From positions 87,103 through 151,102 of the forward strand of contig DJOW01000017.1 of the NCBI GenBank assembly GCA_002437305.1: a DNA stretch of 64,000 nt. The letters are read 5' to 3'. Positions within the stretch are counted from its first letter, which is position 1; every line of letters starts with the position of its first letter. The DNA is from Bacteroidales bacterium UBA6428 (GTDB taxonomy: Bacteria; Bacteroidota; Bacteroidia; Bacteroidales; UBA932). A program made the position numbers and the translations under genes. The notes under the pieces were generated by a model. The model saw only the letters and a list, made by a program, of their open reading frames with translations, had not been told where the DNA came from and searched no databases. Below are positions 9,861 through 18,848 of this stretch, one piece after another.

Positions 9861-9868
9861 TATCTTTG
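9861..9868 (+). promoter_or_regulatory. -7 box only 6 bp before a start codon
   Basis: TATCTTTG followed by CA sits at 9861-9868 and the ATG of the methyltransferase is at 9875. With the usual 5-7 nt between this element and the transcription start, the mRNA would begin at or within a couple of bases of the ATG, making the transcript leaderless or nearly so. Confidence 0.6.
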
Positions 9869-9874
9869 CACACT

Positions 9875-10783
9875 ATGACGATCGAGTTTAATCCACAGTC
9901 TTGGAAGGACTACGAGCTTCTTGACTCCGGAAGGGGCGCGAAGCTCGAAAGGTTCGGTGAATATGTTCTTGCCCGTCCGGAGCCTAAAGCTTTGTGGGAC
10001 AAGAGCATGACAGATGCCGAATGGAATAGTCTCGCCCACACCCGCTTCACTCCTGGCGCCGGATTCGGCAAAGCGGGAAAAGAGGACAGCGGAACGTGGG
10101 AAAGGCTCAGGAATATGCCCGACCAGTGGTGGATCCGCTACAACGGAGGCCCGAAGTTCAGCCTGAGGCTGGGACTCACGTCCTTCAAGCACGTGGGGGT
10201 CTTCCCTGAGCAGGCCGCCAACTGGGACTACATATTCAGGCAGACTTCGGACATCGCTTCGAAGGCAGGCTCGCGTCCCAAGGTCTTGAACCTGTTCGCC
10301 TACACGGGAGCGGCGTCGCTTGCGGCGAAGTGTGCCGGGGCAGATGTCACCCATCTGGATTCCGTCCGCCAGGTCGTCACCTGGGCCCACGGCAACCAGG
10401 ACCGCAGCGGGCTTGACGGCATCCGCTGGGTTGTCGAGGACGCAATGAAGTTCGCGAACAGGGAGGCCAAACGCGGCAACCTGTATCAGGGCATCATCCT
10501 TGATCCACCCGCCTACGGCCACGGCCCGGACGGAGAGAAATGGAAGCTGGACGAATGCCTTTTCGACATGATGAAGACCGTGGGGAGGATTCTCGCTCCA
10601 CAGAACAGTTTCCTTGTCCTGAACCTTTACTCAAACGGGTTCTCGGCCATTCTCGGCGAGACCGTCGTCCGCCAGGCCTTCGGGCTTGCGCCTGACGCCG
10701 CCCTCGAATCCGGAGAGCTGGTCCTCAGGGACAAGTTCGGAAAGAACCTGCCGCTCAGCATATTCGTAAGACTTAGGAGGTAG
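9875..10783 (+). CDS. Class I SAM-dependent RNA methyltransferase, RlmI/RlmK-like
   Basis: A protein of 302 residues with a SAM-binding Rossmann core: VLNLFAYTGAASLAAKCAG is motif I and ILDPPAYGHG is the catalytic motif IV. The NLFAYTG and DPPxY signatures are those of RlmI/RlmK-type 23S rRNA methyltransferases. A frame starting at TTG 9866 exists, but that codon overlaps the promoter box, so ATG 9875 (MTIEFNPQSW) is preferred. The target base is not certain, and it lacks a separate N-terminal PUA-like extension of full RlmI length. It is followed after 7 bp by a small secreted protein. Confidence 0.85.
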   Translation: MTIEFNPQSWKDYELLDSGRGAKLERFGEYVLARPEPKALWDKSMTDAEWNSLAHTRFTPGAGFGKAGKEDSGTWERLRNMPDQWWIRYNGGPKFSLRLGLTSFKHVGVFPEQAANWDYIFRQTSDIASKAGSRPKVLNLFAYTGAASLAAKCAGADVTHLDSVRQVVTWAHGNQDRSGLDGIRWVVEDAMKFANREAKRGNLYQGIILDPPAYGHGPDGEKWKLDECLFDMMKTVGRILAPQNSFLVLNLYSNGFSAILGETVVRQAFGLAPDAALESGELVLRDKFGKNLPLSIFVRLRR

Positions 10784-10790
10784 CGTGGTC

Positions 10791-11156
10791 ATGAGGTCAT
10801 TCGTCAGGTTATGCTTGGTTTCCATTGTACTTGTGGCGCTCGCGTTCTTCTGCGATGGACTGCGGGTCAATTCCCACACCGGACCTGACTCTCAGACAAC
10901 TGTAAAGACATCCACAGGCAGCATTACCGATCCGATCCAATCCGAAAACTCATTCATAAAGTTCAACACGCCATGCCTTACAAGTCCGACGGCCGAAGGG
11001 CAGACATCAATCCGCACAGTCACCGGTGCTTCCGGAAGCGTGTGCAGGCATCCTCGCAGAACTGACACCGAATTCAGGGTCTTGGAGTTCAAGGTCTTGA
11101 GCGGCTCTGTCATCCTCAAGCGCTCCCTGCCTACACTTCGGAAGCTGCGTCTATAG
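10791..11156 (+). CDS. Small hypothetical protein with a signal sequence
   Basis: Not recognised. The ATG at 10791 follows an AGGAGG-like sequence and gives about 121 residues. The first 24 (MRSFVRLCLVSIVLVALAFF and on) form a basic start plus hydrophobic stretch, consistent with a signal peptide or one membrane anchor. The rest is rich in Ser, Thr and Arg without a visible domain. A GTG at 10785 is an alternative start. A conserved partner is not evident, so the frame might be non-coding despite the signal-like start. Confidence 0.4.
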   Translation: MRSFVRLCLVSIVLVALAFFCDGLRVNSHTGPDSQTTVKTSTGSITDPIQSENSFIKFNTPCLTSPTAEGQTSIRTVTGASGSVCRHPRRTDTEFRVLEFKVLSGSVILKRSLPTLRKLRL

Positions 11157-11269
11157 CGGTCGGTTTCCATAATCAAAACGAGGAAAGTCTTCCTCATCCA
11201 CGCAACATACAGAGACTGTCCAAAACCAACAGCCTCCATCAATCAGGTATAATAAAAACAGAAAACAAA

Positions 11270-11701
11270 ATGGAAACCGTAAATATCAAAAAAACCAGGT
11301 CCGCCAAGGACATCATCGTGGCTCTTGTATTACTCGCCGCAGGTGTGGCACTTCTATTCAGCTCAGACTCAATGTTCATTCTTGGATGCACTCTCATAGC
11401 GCTCGCTGTTATTCTCTTCCTTGCGATGAAGTCCTCGTATGTGATCGAGGGAAAGGAAGGCTCGTTCAAGCGCAGGACAGCCAACTACCCCAAAACCAAG
11501 AAAGAGGAACTCGTGTCGTTCCTTGAGGGCAAGTCTGACAAGGTTGTCCCCGAGGCTCCGGGAGGACTTCTGGTGTACATCTACTACCGCCGCGACAAAT
11601 CCGGAGGCTTCGCGCAGGTCAACGACTTCGACCAGTACGAGTACAAGCCGATCACCGAGATGCTTCCGCTGAATGCCGGCCAGGTGAAGGCTCTTGTCTA
11701 G
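11270..11701 (+). CDS. Hypothetical two-helix membrane protein
   Basis: A 143-residue protein of unknown function. Two adjacent hydrophobic segments (about residues 15-31 and 34-52) form a hairpin in the membrane. They are followed by a soluble, charged domain of about 90 residues (FKRRTANYPKTKKEELVSF and on). Codon use is like its neighbours, with C/G-ending codons common, which supports it being real. No known motif was recognised; the soluble part may face the cytoplasm. Confidence 0.65.
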   Translation: METVNIKKTRSAKDIIVALVLLAAGVALLFSSDSMFILGCTLIALAVILFLAMKSSYVIEGKEGSFKRRTANYPKTKKEELVSFLEGKSDKVVPEAPGGLLVYIYYRRDKSGGFAQVNDFDQYEYKPITEMLPLNAGQVKALV

Positions 11702-11809
11702 ATTCCGGTCAGGATAAAACGCCAAAGCCGGCTTGGCTCAACGGCACTTTTTCATAAAGTCGATGAAGTTGTCCGTGATCTGCCAAGGAATCCCGGCCTG
11801 AAACCGACA

Positions 11810-11842
11810 AATGGCGCGATCCGTGTTCCGGGTCGCGCCATT
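11810..11842. terminator. Inverted repeat after the DUF2723 gene
   Basis: AATGGCGCGA at 11810 pairs with TCGCGCCATT ending at 11842 around a short loop. It lies 16 bp beyond the stop of the minus-strand DUF2723 gene. There is no strong T-run on the minus side, so it may be a transcript-stabilising hairpin rather than a classic terminator. Confidence 0.5.
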
Positions 11843-11857
11843 GTCATATCATGCTCG

Positions 11858-14800
11858 TCACTGCGCCGACAGGAAGGCTGCGAGGGTTTTCTCGATCTCG
11901 TCGGCGAACTCCTTGTCACCGGCCTTGCGGATGACATCGTTGGTCATGTAGTAGATGAGATTGCAGTTATATTCAAAATCACTCTTGCACATCGGGTAGA
12001 AATCAAGGTAGAACCTTATGGATTCCGTCAGTTCGTCAGTCAGCTCCCTGGCCAAGGCCTTGGCCTTATCCGGCTTGCCGAGGGCGTAGTAATCCTTGAT
12101 CATCTCGATCGGGAAGAGGGCGTTGGAGCCCCAGCCCAGGATCGAGTTGTCGTACGGATAGCGGGCCGGCTTGAGCACGCTCTCGCACTTGTCGAGCATC
12201 TCCTCGGCGCGGTCCGGCTCACCCGCCGCGATGAACGCGTTGGCGGCGGACACGAACATATTCCTCAAAGACATCACACCAAGGAAAGTGTAGGTGTTCT
12301 GGTAGTCAACAAAGTAGTCATCACGGGAGACGGCATCGAAACAAAACTTGCCCGTCATCTTGTCGTACAGATCATCCGTGTCGACCAAGCCGACCTCAAG
12401 AGACTGGACTTTGTTCCTTATTGGAGTGAACTTGAAGGAGAACCCCTCGAACATCAGATAGTCACGGAGACCGATGTTCAGGTCGCCGCCCTGACTCAGC
12501 ATATTCAAAGGCCTGTCCCACTGGTAGGTAGAGAGGAAGTCAAGCAGGAAGAGCTCAGGCTTGCTGAGGTAGTTCTTGCTCTTAGGAATCTCAATGACAA
12601 TGGAATCCGGGATCTGTTCCGCGAACTTCTCGCTCACGATTCCGCTCTTGAGACAGTTCTCCTTGTTGACAGGAATGATCATCTTTCTGGAAACCCAGTA
12701 GTCCGATTTGCTTCCGTCTTGATACACAAGCTTGGCATCGGGATGCTTGAAGACGGTTATACAATCCGACAGCAACAATGCCTGGCCGCGCTTGTCCTCG
12801 ATCGGGACCCACTCGCTGGTCCCGTAAAGGTACTGCTCCTGCCCGATCGAGAGGTTCAGAGGCGCTGAGTTGTTGATCGCATACCTCATCTGATCAATGT
12901 ACCAGTCGGTTCCCAGAAGGGAGGTGTTGCATATTCTCACATCATTCCTGAAGCCCTCGACCTCCTGGGCGTACCACAGAGGGAAAGTGTCGTTGTCACC
13001 ATGGGTTATCAGCAAGCCGTTCTTTTCAACGGAGTTGAGATAATTCTTGGCAACCTCGACAGCGGTGTAGCGATTGCTTCTGTCGTGGTCATCCCAGTTC
13101 TCCTCCGCCATCAGCGCCGGCACGAAAAGGCAGGCGACGGAAGCGACGGCGGCCACAGCGACGGTGTGCTTTTCCTTCAATGCGGAAGTGATCCTTGAAT
13201 ATACCGCCGCGACCGCGAATCCAATCCAGATCGCGAAAGCGTAGAATGATCCGGCGTAGGCGTAGTCCCTTTCGCGGACCTGGAACGGGGCCTGGTTCAG
13301 ATAGAGCACGATCGCTATTCCTGTCATAAAGAACAGCAGGAAAGTCAGCCAGCACCCCCTGCGGTCCTTGTCGAACTGGAAGCACAAGCCGATGAGTCCC
13401 AAAAGCAGAGGCAGGAAGAAGTAGTGATTCTTACCAGGATTGTCCTTAAGCCACTGCGGAGCGTTGCTCTGGTCTCCAAGGTGAATCTTGTCGATGAACG
13501 GGATTCCGCTCTCCCAGTTGCCGGTGAACAGGTCAGAGGACGGAGAATGGATCTCGTTCTGCCGGCCCACGAAATTCCACATGAAGTACCGCCAGTACAT
13601 CCATCCGAGTTGAAAATCAAAGAAATACGATAGATTTGCGCCCTGCGTCGGCTTCTTGTACTTAGCCCCCGGCACAGGAGTGCCCTTGCCTCCGGTGTAG
13701 GATTCATAGAACTTTATGTGCTTTTCATCGGTGCTGTACATTCTCGGGAACAGCATCTTTCCGGCCCGGTCGTATTTCAGGTCAACCGGGCTCTGGGCTT
13801 TTTTGTATCTGCCGTCAAGAGGCGCCCAGTATGTGCCCTGCTTAAGCTCATAAGGAGCACCGTAGTACTGTCCGTAAAGCAATGGAGTCGAGCCGTACTG
13901 CTCGCGTGAAAGATAGCGGACAAGGGTGAAGGCGTTGTCCGGCTGGTACTCGTTGGTCGGTGTCTTGGCGCATGAGCGGATGATCACGATGCTGAACACC
14001 GAGAATCCTATCACGATCGTGGTGAAGCACAGCAGTGCCGTGTTCCAGAAGATCTTCCCGGTCCTGAGAGTCCTGAAAAGACCCCAGAAGCACGACGCGA
14101 GAAGGACTATGATGAAGAACGCGGCACCGGTGTTGTAAGGCAATCCGAGGGTGTTCACGAAGAACAGGTCGAAATACGCCGCCGTCTTCGGAATGTACGG
14201 CACCATGACAAACAGGATGACGGCAAGGATCACCGCGGAAATGGCGAGAATCTTGACATATTCCCAGAAAGAATATGGCTTGTCTTCCCTCATCTTGAAG
14301 TAGTACATGTACACAAGCATCGGGATCGCCAGCAGGTTCAGCAGGTGCACCCCTATGGAGAGTCCCATAAGGAAGGAGATCAGAACGATCCACCGGTTGG
14401 AGTACCTGCGGTCCGTCTCCTCGTACCACTTCGTCATCGCCCAGACGACCATGGCCGTGAACAGGGACGACATCGCATAGACCTCGCCCTCGACAGCCGA
14501 GAACCAGAATGTGTCCGAGAAGCAGTACGCCAAGGCACCGACAGCGCCGCTGCCGTAGATGGCGATCGCCTGGCCAAGTGAATATTCACTTTCTTCTCCC
14601 TCACCGCCGCGTTTCGGGACGATCACCCTCTTGACAAGGAAGACAATGGTAAGGTAGAGGAAGAATATGGTGAGGGCCGAGCATACCGCGCTCATCGAGT
14701 TCACCATCACTGCGGCCTTGTCCGGACCGGTGAACATGGTGAAGAACCTTGCGATGAGCTGAAAAACAGGGTTTCCGGGCGGGTGTCCGACCTCAAGCTT

Positions 14801-14938
14801 GTACGATGACGCGATGAACTCCCCGCAGTCCCAAAAAGAAGCTGTCGGCTCAATTGTCGAGAGATAGGTGAAGGCCGAGACGGCGAGAACCGCAAGGGCT
14901 GTCACTTTGTTCCACAGTCTGAATTTCTTACTGTCCAT
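11858..14938 (-). CDS. DUF2723 family membrane protein (glycosyltransferase-like)
   Basis: A 1026-residue polytopic membrane protein of the DUF2723 family, common in Bacteroidota and distantly related to GT-C/PMT protein O-mannosyltransferases. The N-terminal motif SFWDCGEFIASSYKLEVGHP, with the Asp-Cys-Gly-Glu typical of the family, is at about residues 35-54. A dozen or so hydrophobic helices fill the first 600 residues, and the C-terminal 400 are soluble and helical. I chose ATG 14938 (MDSKKFRLW) over an upstream TTG. It likely transfers sugar from a lipid carrier, perhaps in the general protein O-glycosylation known in Bacteroidetes; the acceptor is inferred, not visible. Confidence 0.85.
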   Translation of the reverse strand: MDSKKFRLWNKVTALAVLAVSAFTYLSTIEPTASFWDCGEFIASSYKLEVGHPPGNPVFQLIARFFTMFTGPDKAAVMVNSMSAVCSALTIFFLYLTIVFLVKRVIVPKRGGEGEESEYSLGQAIAIYGSGAVGALAYCFSDTFWFSAVEGEVYAMSSLFTAMVVWAMTKWYEETDRRYSNRWIVLISFLMGLSIGVHLLNLLAIPMLVYMYYFKMREDKPYSFWEYVKILAISAVILAVILFVMVPYIPKTAAYFDLFFVNTLGLPYNTGAAFFIIVLLASCFWGLFRTLRTGKIFWNTALLCFTTIVIGFSVFSIVIIRSCAKTPTNEYQPDNAFTLVRYLSREQYGSTPLLYGQYYGAPYELKQGTYWAPLDGRYKKAQSPVDLKYDRAGKMLFPRMYSTDEKHIKFYESYTGGKGTPVPGAKYKKPTQGANLSYFFDFQLGWMYWRYFMWNFVGRQNEIHSPSSDLFTGNWESGIPFIDKIHLGDQSNAPQWLKDNPGKNHYFFLPLLLGLIGLCFQFDKDRRGCWLTFLLFFMTGIAIVLYLNQAPFQVRERDYAYAGSFYAFAIWIGFAVAAVYSRITSALKEKHTVAVAAVASVACLFVPALMAEENWDDHDRSNRYTAVEVAKNYLNSVEKNGLLITHGDNDTFPLWYAQEVEGFRNDVRICNTSLLGTDWYIDQMRYAINNSAPLNLSIGQEQYLYGTSEWVPIEDKRGQALLLSDCITVFKHPDAKLVYQDGSKSDYWVSRKMIIPVNKENCLKSGIVSEKFAEQIPDSIVIEIPKSKNYLSKPELFLLDFLSTYQWDRPLNMLSQGGDLNIGLRDYLMFEGFSFKFTPIRNKVQSLEVGLVDTDDLYDKMTGKFCFDAVSRDDYFVDYQNTYTFLGVMSLRNMFVSAANAFIAAGEPDRAEEMLDKCESVLKPARYPYDNSILGWGSNALFPIEMIKDYYALGKPDKAKALARELTDELTESIRFYLDFYPMCKSDFEYNCNLIYYMTNDVIRKAGDKEFADEIEKTLAAFLSAQ

Positions 14939-14986
14939 ATTCCAATCTAAAGTTTCAGATTCGGCCAAAACAAGCCGACATTCAAG

Positions 14987-14994
14987 CAAAGATA
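14987..14994 (-). promoter_or_regulatory. -7 box for the DUF2723 gene
   Basis: Minus-strand TATCTTTG, 48 bp before the chosen start. It is back to back with the plus-strand box at 15008-15015, so the two divergent genes share a compact promoter region. Confidence 0.55.
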
Positions 14995-15007
14995 CAAAAG
15001 GATTCGC

Positions 15008-15015
15008 TATCTTTG
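15008..15015 (+). promoter_or_regulatory. -7 box for the SUI1 gene
   Basis: TATCTTTG followed by CA, 24 bp before the ATG at 15040, matching the TAnnTTTG consensus. Confidence 0.6.
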
Positions 15016-15039
15016 CAAAAAATCAACAAGGAATGTCTT

Positions 15040-15387
15040 ATGAGACCCGACAACGATTGGAAGCAGAGGCTCGGTGTAGTCTATTCGACGAACCCGGACT
15101 TCAACTACGCCAAAGAGGATAACACTGAGGAGCAAACCCTTGAGCCGTCAAGACAGAGGCTGACCGTAACCATAGACAGAAGAAACAGAGGTGGAAAACA
15201 AGTGACACTCGTGAGTGGATTCGTGGGCACCCATGAGGATCTCGCGGCTCTTGGCAAGACCCTTAAGGTAAAGTGCGGCGTGGGAGGCTCGGCCAAGGAT
15301 GGAGAAATCACCATCCAGGGAGACCTGCGCGACAAAGTCACCGCTCTTCTCAAAGATTTGGGATACAACGCCAAAAGGGGTAACTGA
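15040..15387 (+). CDS. SUI1/eIF1-like translation factor (YciH type)
   Basis: A 115-residue protein whose second half is an SUI1 domain. The stretch RRNRGGKQVTLVSGF matches the basic RNA-binding loop, and KVKCGVGGSAKDGEITIQGD is close to the bacterial YciH signature. The first 40 residues form a flexible lead. Bacterial YciH proteins bind the small ribosomal subunit and influence start selection under stress. The ATG at 15040 (MRPDNDWKQ) is preferred over a TTG at 15013 because the latter lies inside the promoter box. Confidence 0.88.
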   Translation: MRPDNDWKQRLGVVYSTNPDFNYAKEDNTEEQTLEPSRQRLTVTIDRRNRGGKQVTLVSGFVGTHEDLAALGKTLKVKCGVGGSAKDGEITIQGDLRDKVTALLKDLGYNAKRGN

Positions 15388-15392
15388 CAGAC

Positions 15393-16025
15393 ATGGTTGA
15401 CGATCCTGCACTCTGTGGCCTCGCGGTCATATTCACATTCATTTTCCTGCTGAGCGTGAGGAGCTTCTTCAAGATCATCCCTTCGCTTGTGGACTGCGTC
15501 CTGCGTTGGAAAGGAAACCTCTACCTTGAAGACAGCCTTCAGCTGAGCGGCAGCCGTGACCTTGTCGCCATCATTATTTTTGTTCCGGCCTGCATGGTGG
15601 CATATTCGCACGGCCTCTACCATCCGGACTATCTTGACAGCCTGCCTCCATTTTTAGGATTCTCTGCCCTGTGCGGCACCATGACAGCCTACATTCTGCT
15701 GAGAGCGTTCCTGAACTGGCAACTGGAGATGGGATCCTACAAGACCAAGACCTTTGCAGCCGCCAACGGCGCCTTCTACAACTACATGATAATCCTGTTC
15801 TTCATCCTGCTCCCGGCCGGCGCCCTTTTACAAGCCTGCACTGACAACGAAGAAATTACGAAGACAGGGCTACTGTACCTGACAGCCTTCACATACTTTG
15901 TCCACCTGTTCAGGAGAGGTCAGATTTTCGCCTCGGTTTGCAATCCTTTCACAACATTTTTGTATCTTTGCGGCCTTGAATTACTTCCGACCACCGCTCT
16001 GGTTCTCTCAGCCAAACTGCTGTAG
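15393..16025 (+). CDS. DUF4271 membrane protein
   Basis: A 210-residue protein with five or six predicted membrane helices, matching the DUF4271 family found next to uroporphyrinogen-III synthase genes in Bacteroidota. It begins 6 bp after the SUI1 gene and ends 32 bp before the hemD-like gene. Its function is unknown; the steady pairing with hemD hints at a link to haem or envelope physiology, but this is inference only. Confidence 0.78.
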   Translation: MVDDPALCGLAVIFTFIFLLSVRSFFKIIPSLVDCVLRWKGNLYLEDSLQLSGSRDLVAIIIFVPACMVAYSHGLYHPDYLDSLPPFLGFSALCGTMTAYILLRAFLNWQLEMGSYKTKTFAAANGAFYNYMIILFFILLPAGALLQACTDNEEITKTGLLYLTAFTYFVHLFRRGQIFASVCNPFTTFLYLCGLELLPTTALVLSAKLL

Positions 16026-16057
16026 CGCCTGCGGAGGCCGAAATAGAAAACAGGAAT

Positions 16058-16801
16058 ATGGCAATAAAGAAGATTTTGATCTCGCAGCGCGCCCCGCTAA
16101 ACGACGCCCCCTACGTCGCTCTCAAAGAGAAGTTTGGCGTTGAAATCACTTTCAGGCAGTTCTTTCTCATCGAGCCCTTATCATCGAGAGAGTTCAGGAC
16201 ACAGAGAATCAATGTTTTGGACTACACGGCTATCATTTTCTCATCCCGCCATACAATCGATGCGTTTTATGGCCTTTGCGATGAGTTGAGGGTCAAGGTT
16301 CCGGAAAGCATGAAATATTTCTGCACCACGGAGGCTGTGGCAATGTACCTGCAGAAGCACATAGTCTACCGTAAACGTAAGATCTTTTTCGGCGATGGTA
16401 CGCCACAATCGATCATTGATCAGATCGGCACAAAGCACAAGAACGAGAAGTTTCTCGTTGCCCAATCCGACTCCAGCAACAGCTCGCCACTGACGGATCT
16501 CATGGAAGCCCATGGTCTTGAGTACAAGACCGCCGTCTTCGTGAAATCCGTACCCCAGGACCTTAAGGACCTGAACCTTACCGACTACGACATGATTGTC
16601 TTCTACAACCCCTACGACATCAAGTCGCTGTTCGAGAACTTTCCTGATTTCCAGCAAGGAGACATCAAGTTCGTGGCCTACGGGAAATCCATAGTCAAGG
16701 CAATGGAGGAGGCCGGCCTCAAAATCGAGATCCAGGCTCCGACACAGGAAGCCCCTTCCGTGGCCCGCGCGATAGAACTTTACCTCGAAGCCCACAGATA
16801 G
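16058..16801 (+). CDS. hemD: Uroporphyrinogen-III synthase (HemD family)
   Basis: A 247-residue member of the HemD family, the two-domain enzyme that cyclises hydroxymethylbilane to uroporphyrinogen III. Family features include the N-terminal KKILISQRAP strand, the YTAIIFSSRHTIDAFY segment, and the C-terminal half with FVAYGKSIVKAMEEAGL. HemD is poorly conserved, so the call rests on overall pattern and position after DUF4271. In several Bacteroidales haem synthesis is incomplete, and whether this copy serves haem, sirohaem or corrinoid synthesis is not shown here. Confidence 0.8.
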   Translation: MAIKKILISQRAPLNDAPYVALKEKFGVEITFRQFFLIEPLSSREFRTQRINVLDYTAIIFSSRHTIDAFYGLCDELRVKVPESMKYFCTTEAVAMYLQKHIVYRKRKIFFGDGTPQSIIDQIGTKHKNEKFLVAQSDSSNSSPLTDLMEAHGLEYKTAVFVKSVPQDLKDLNLTDYDMIVFYNPYDIKSLFENFPDFQQGDIKFVAYGKSIVKAMEEAGLKIEIQAPTQEAPSVARAIELYLEAHR

Positions 16802-16803
16802 GA

Positions 16804-17202
16804 ATGCCGACCCTACCGAAATCAGAGCGGCTTCACGGCAAGTCGAAGATCTCGGCTCTGATGTCACGGGGCCGCTGGGGTTTCACGCCCGGCCTCAAAT
16901 ACTGCTTTCTGAAGAATCCGTCATCAAACCCTGCGGCCACGGAGGAAAGCGGGGAGCCATGGCCGGCTTCCCGACCAAACAGCATCATCGTGTCGGTTCC
17001 CAAGCGCCTTTTCAAAAGGGCAGTCAAGCGCAATCTGCTGAAACGCAGGCTGCGGGAGGCCTACAGGATTCAGAAAGGAACTCTTTCCCCGAAAGGGTAC
17101 TCTATCCTGTTTCTCTACAACACAAAGGAGATTCTGGATTATGACACATTGCGTGCGCAGATCAGCACCGTACTTCAAAGGATAGCGGACCATGAAGCCT
17201 AG
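16804..17202 (+). CDS. rnpA: Ribonuclease P protein component
   Basis: A 132-residue protein subunit of RNase P, which matures tRNA 5' ends with its catalytic RNA. The RNR signature is clear as FKRAVKRNLLKRRLREAYR (about residues 70-88). Compared with the usual 110-120 residues, there is a Pro/Ser-rich insertion (about 40-58) between the first strand and the helix. It starts 2 bp after hemD and overlaps yidD by 11 bp, an rnpA-yidD pairing that is widespread. Confidence 0.92.
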   Translation: MPTLPKSERLHGKSKISALMSRGRWGFTPGLKYCFLKNPSSNPAATEESGEPWPASRPNSIIVSVPKRLFKRAVKRNLLKRRLREAYRIQKGTLSPKGYSILFLYNTKEILDYDTLRAQISTVLQRIADHEA

Positions 17203-17452
17203 TGGAGAGATTCCTGCCTGGAGACAAAGGATAAGGAAAGCAAGCATAGCGCCTTTCCTGGTACTCATCTGGTTCTACCGCACATGCATAGGGCCATATA
17301 TTCCCAAGACTTGCCGTTTCGAGCCATCGTGTTCGACCTACGCCGTCGAGGCCTTCAAGAAATGGGGACCGGTCAAGGGTCTGTTCCTTACAATCTGGAG
17401 AATCATCCGCTGCAACCCATGGGGAGGCAGCGGGTATGATCCAGTGCCTTAG
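17192..17452 (+). CDS. yidD: Membrane protein insertion efficiency factor YidD
   Basis: An 86-residue protein with the YidD/DUF37 core: YRTCIGPYIPKTCRFEPSCS, followed by TYAVEAFKKWG and the C-terminal CNPWGGSGYDPVP. Three conserved cysteines are present. It has an amphipathic N-terminal segment for peripheral membrane attachment and is thought to help YidC insert membrane proteins. It overlaps rnpA (17192-17202). Confidence 0.95.
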   Translation: MKPSGEIPAWRQRIRKASIAPFLVLIWFYRTCIGPYIPKTCRFEPSCSTYAVEAFKKWGPVKGLFLTIWRIIRCNPWGGSGYDPVP

Positions 17453-17886
17453 ATCTTGTGGTTCTTCTTCCGTGAGCGAAGATGCGAAACGCTTTCCACA
17501 AGGAGCTGATCCCTTAGGATATACCTTGCCGCCATGAAGTTCAGGATAGCGGCGGCAAGCGGGAATATGGCGGTGAACCTGAATATCCACTCCTTGTCAG
17601 CCGTGAAGTAATCCACACCGATCCAAGCCTGAAGGGCGATCATCAGGATGGCTGAAAACACAGCCGTACGCATTTGAAAGACACGCACATTGAACGTGAA
17701 CACAGCCAGCAGCTGGAGGACAGTGATCAAGATCAGCAGAATGAGATAAGGGGTGTTCTTAACATAAGTCAGCTCCAAGGCGTGAGTACCTCCTGGCCCC
17801 AACGTAAAGGACTTGACACTGAAGAAAAGCGCCACGATAAGACCTGTGGCAATGCACAGGTATAGAGTTTGAAGTCTTTGCCACAT
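17449..17886 (-). CDS. DUF4293 membrane protein
   Basis: A 145-residue protein with four predicted membrane helices that begins MWQRLQTLYL, a signature of the DUF4293 family of Bacteroidota. It is convergent with yidD and their stops overlap by 4 bp. Function unknown. The C-terminal tail (SHLRSRKKNHKI) is strongly basic, placing it in the cytoplasm by the positive-inside rule. Confidence 0.78.
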   Translation of the reverse strand: MWQRLQTLYLCIATGLIVALFFSVKSFTLGPGGTHALELTYVKNTPYLILLILITVLQLLAVFTFNVRVFQMRTAVFSAILMIALQAWIGVDYFTADKEWIFRFTAIFPLAAAILNFMAARYILRDQLLVESVSHLRSRKKNHKI

Positions 17887-17967
17887 ATTTTACAAAAATA
17901 GTAATTTACGTTGAATATTCTTATATTTGGCGACACTAAGATAACACAATACATTAAAATTCACATT

Positions 17968-18837
17968 ATGAGAATAGCAGAATCTGAATTGATCATCAAC
18001 GATGACGGGTCCGCGTTCCACATCCACCTGAAGCCGGACGAGCTGGCCGGGAGAGTCATCCTCGTAGGCGACCCGGGCAGGGTTGACATGGTCGCAGACT
18101 TTCTGACCGGCATCGAGTTCCGCCACCAATCCCGGGAGTTCGTCTCCACTACCGGAAAATTCAACGGCAAGAGGGTGACTGTGCTGTCAACAGGAATCGG
18201 GACGGACAACATCGACATCGTGATGACCGAACTGGACGCACTCGCCAACATAGACTTCCAGACAAGAGAGCCCAAGAAAGAGCACAGGACACTCACAATT
18301 CTAAGAATAGGAACCTGCGGAGCCGTGCAGGCCGACATCCCCCTCGGATCGGCGGTCTTCTCCCACTATTCCATCGGTTGCGATGGCTTGATGAACTGGT
18401 ACGCCAACCGGGAAGAAGTCTCAAACCTTGAAATGGAGGATGCTTTCAAAAAGCACACACACTGGGATAAGAATCTTCCCTCTCCTTATTTTGTAAAGGC
18501 CAGCGAAAAACTTATCAAGAAGTTCGAGGATTGCTCAGTCAAAGGCATGACAATCTCCGCATCGGGATTTTACGGGCCACAGGGAAGAGTTGTCAGACAA
18601 GGACTCGCCATGCCGAACATGCTTGAGGACTTCGAATCATTCCGATTCGGTGAGTACAGAATCACCAATTTCGAGATGGAAAGCTCGGCGGTGGCCGGTA
18701 TGGCAAGACACCTTGGGCATGAGGCGGGCACAATCTGCTGCGCGATCGCGAACCGTCACCTCAAAAGCAGCAATCCGGACTACAAGCCGCAGGTGCGCGC
18801 CCTCGTGGAACTCGCTCTGGGCAAACTCTGCGAATAA
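17968..18837 (+). CDS. Nucleoside phosphorylase (uridine phosphorylase-like)
   Basis: A 289-residue purine/uridine phosphorylase of the PNP_UDP_1 family. The phosphate-binding VILVGDPGRVDMVADFL at about residues 31-47, the GTCGAVQADIPLGSAV segment and the base-binding NFEMESSAVAGMAR near residue 235 are intact. It splits nucleosides with phosphate for salvage, in the cytoplasm. The ATG at 17968 (MRIAESELI) is preferred to an upstream start at 17911, since the latter lies on top of a promoter-like TATATTTG at 17922-17929. Confidence 0.87.
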   Translation: MRIAESELIINDDGSAFHIHLKPDELAGRVILVGDPGRVDMVADFLTGIEFRHQSREFVSTTGKFNGKRVTVLSTGIGTDNIDIVMTELDALANIDFQTREPKKEHRTLTILRIGTCGAVQADIPLGSAVFSHYSIGCDGLMNWYANREEVSNLEMEDAFKKHTHWDKNLPSPYFVKASEKLIKKFEDCSVKGMTISASGFYGPQGRVVRQGLAMPNMLEDFESFRFGEYRITNFEMESSAVAGMARHLGHEAGTICCAIANRHLKSSNPDYKPQVRALVELALGKLCE

Positions 18838-18848
18838 TCAACGGACAA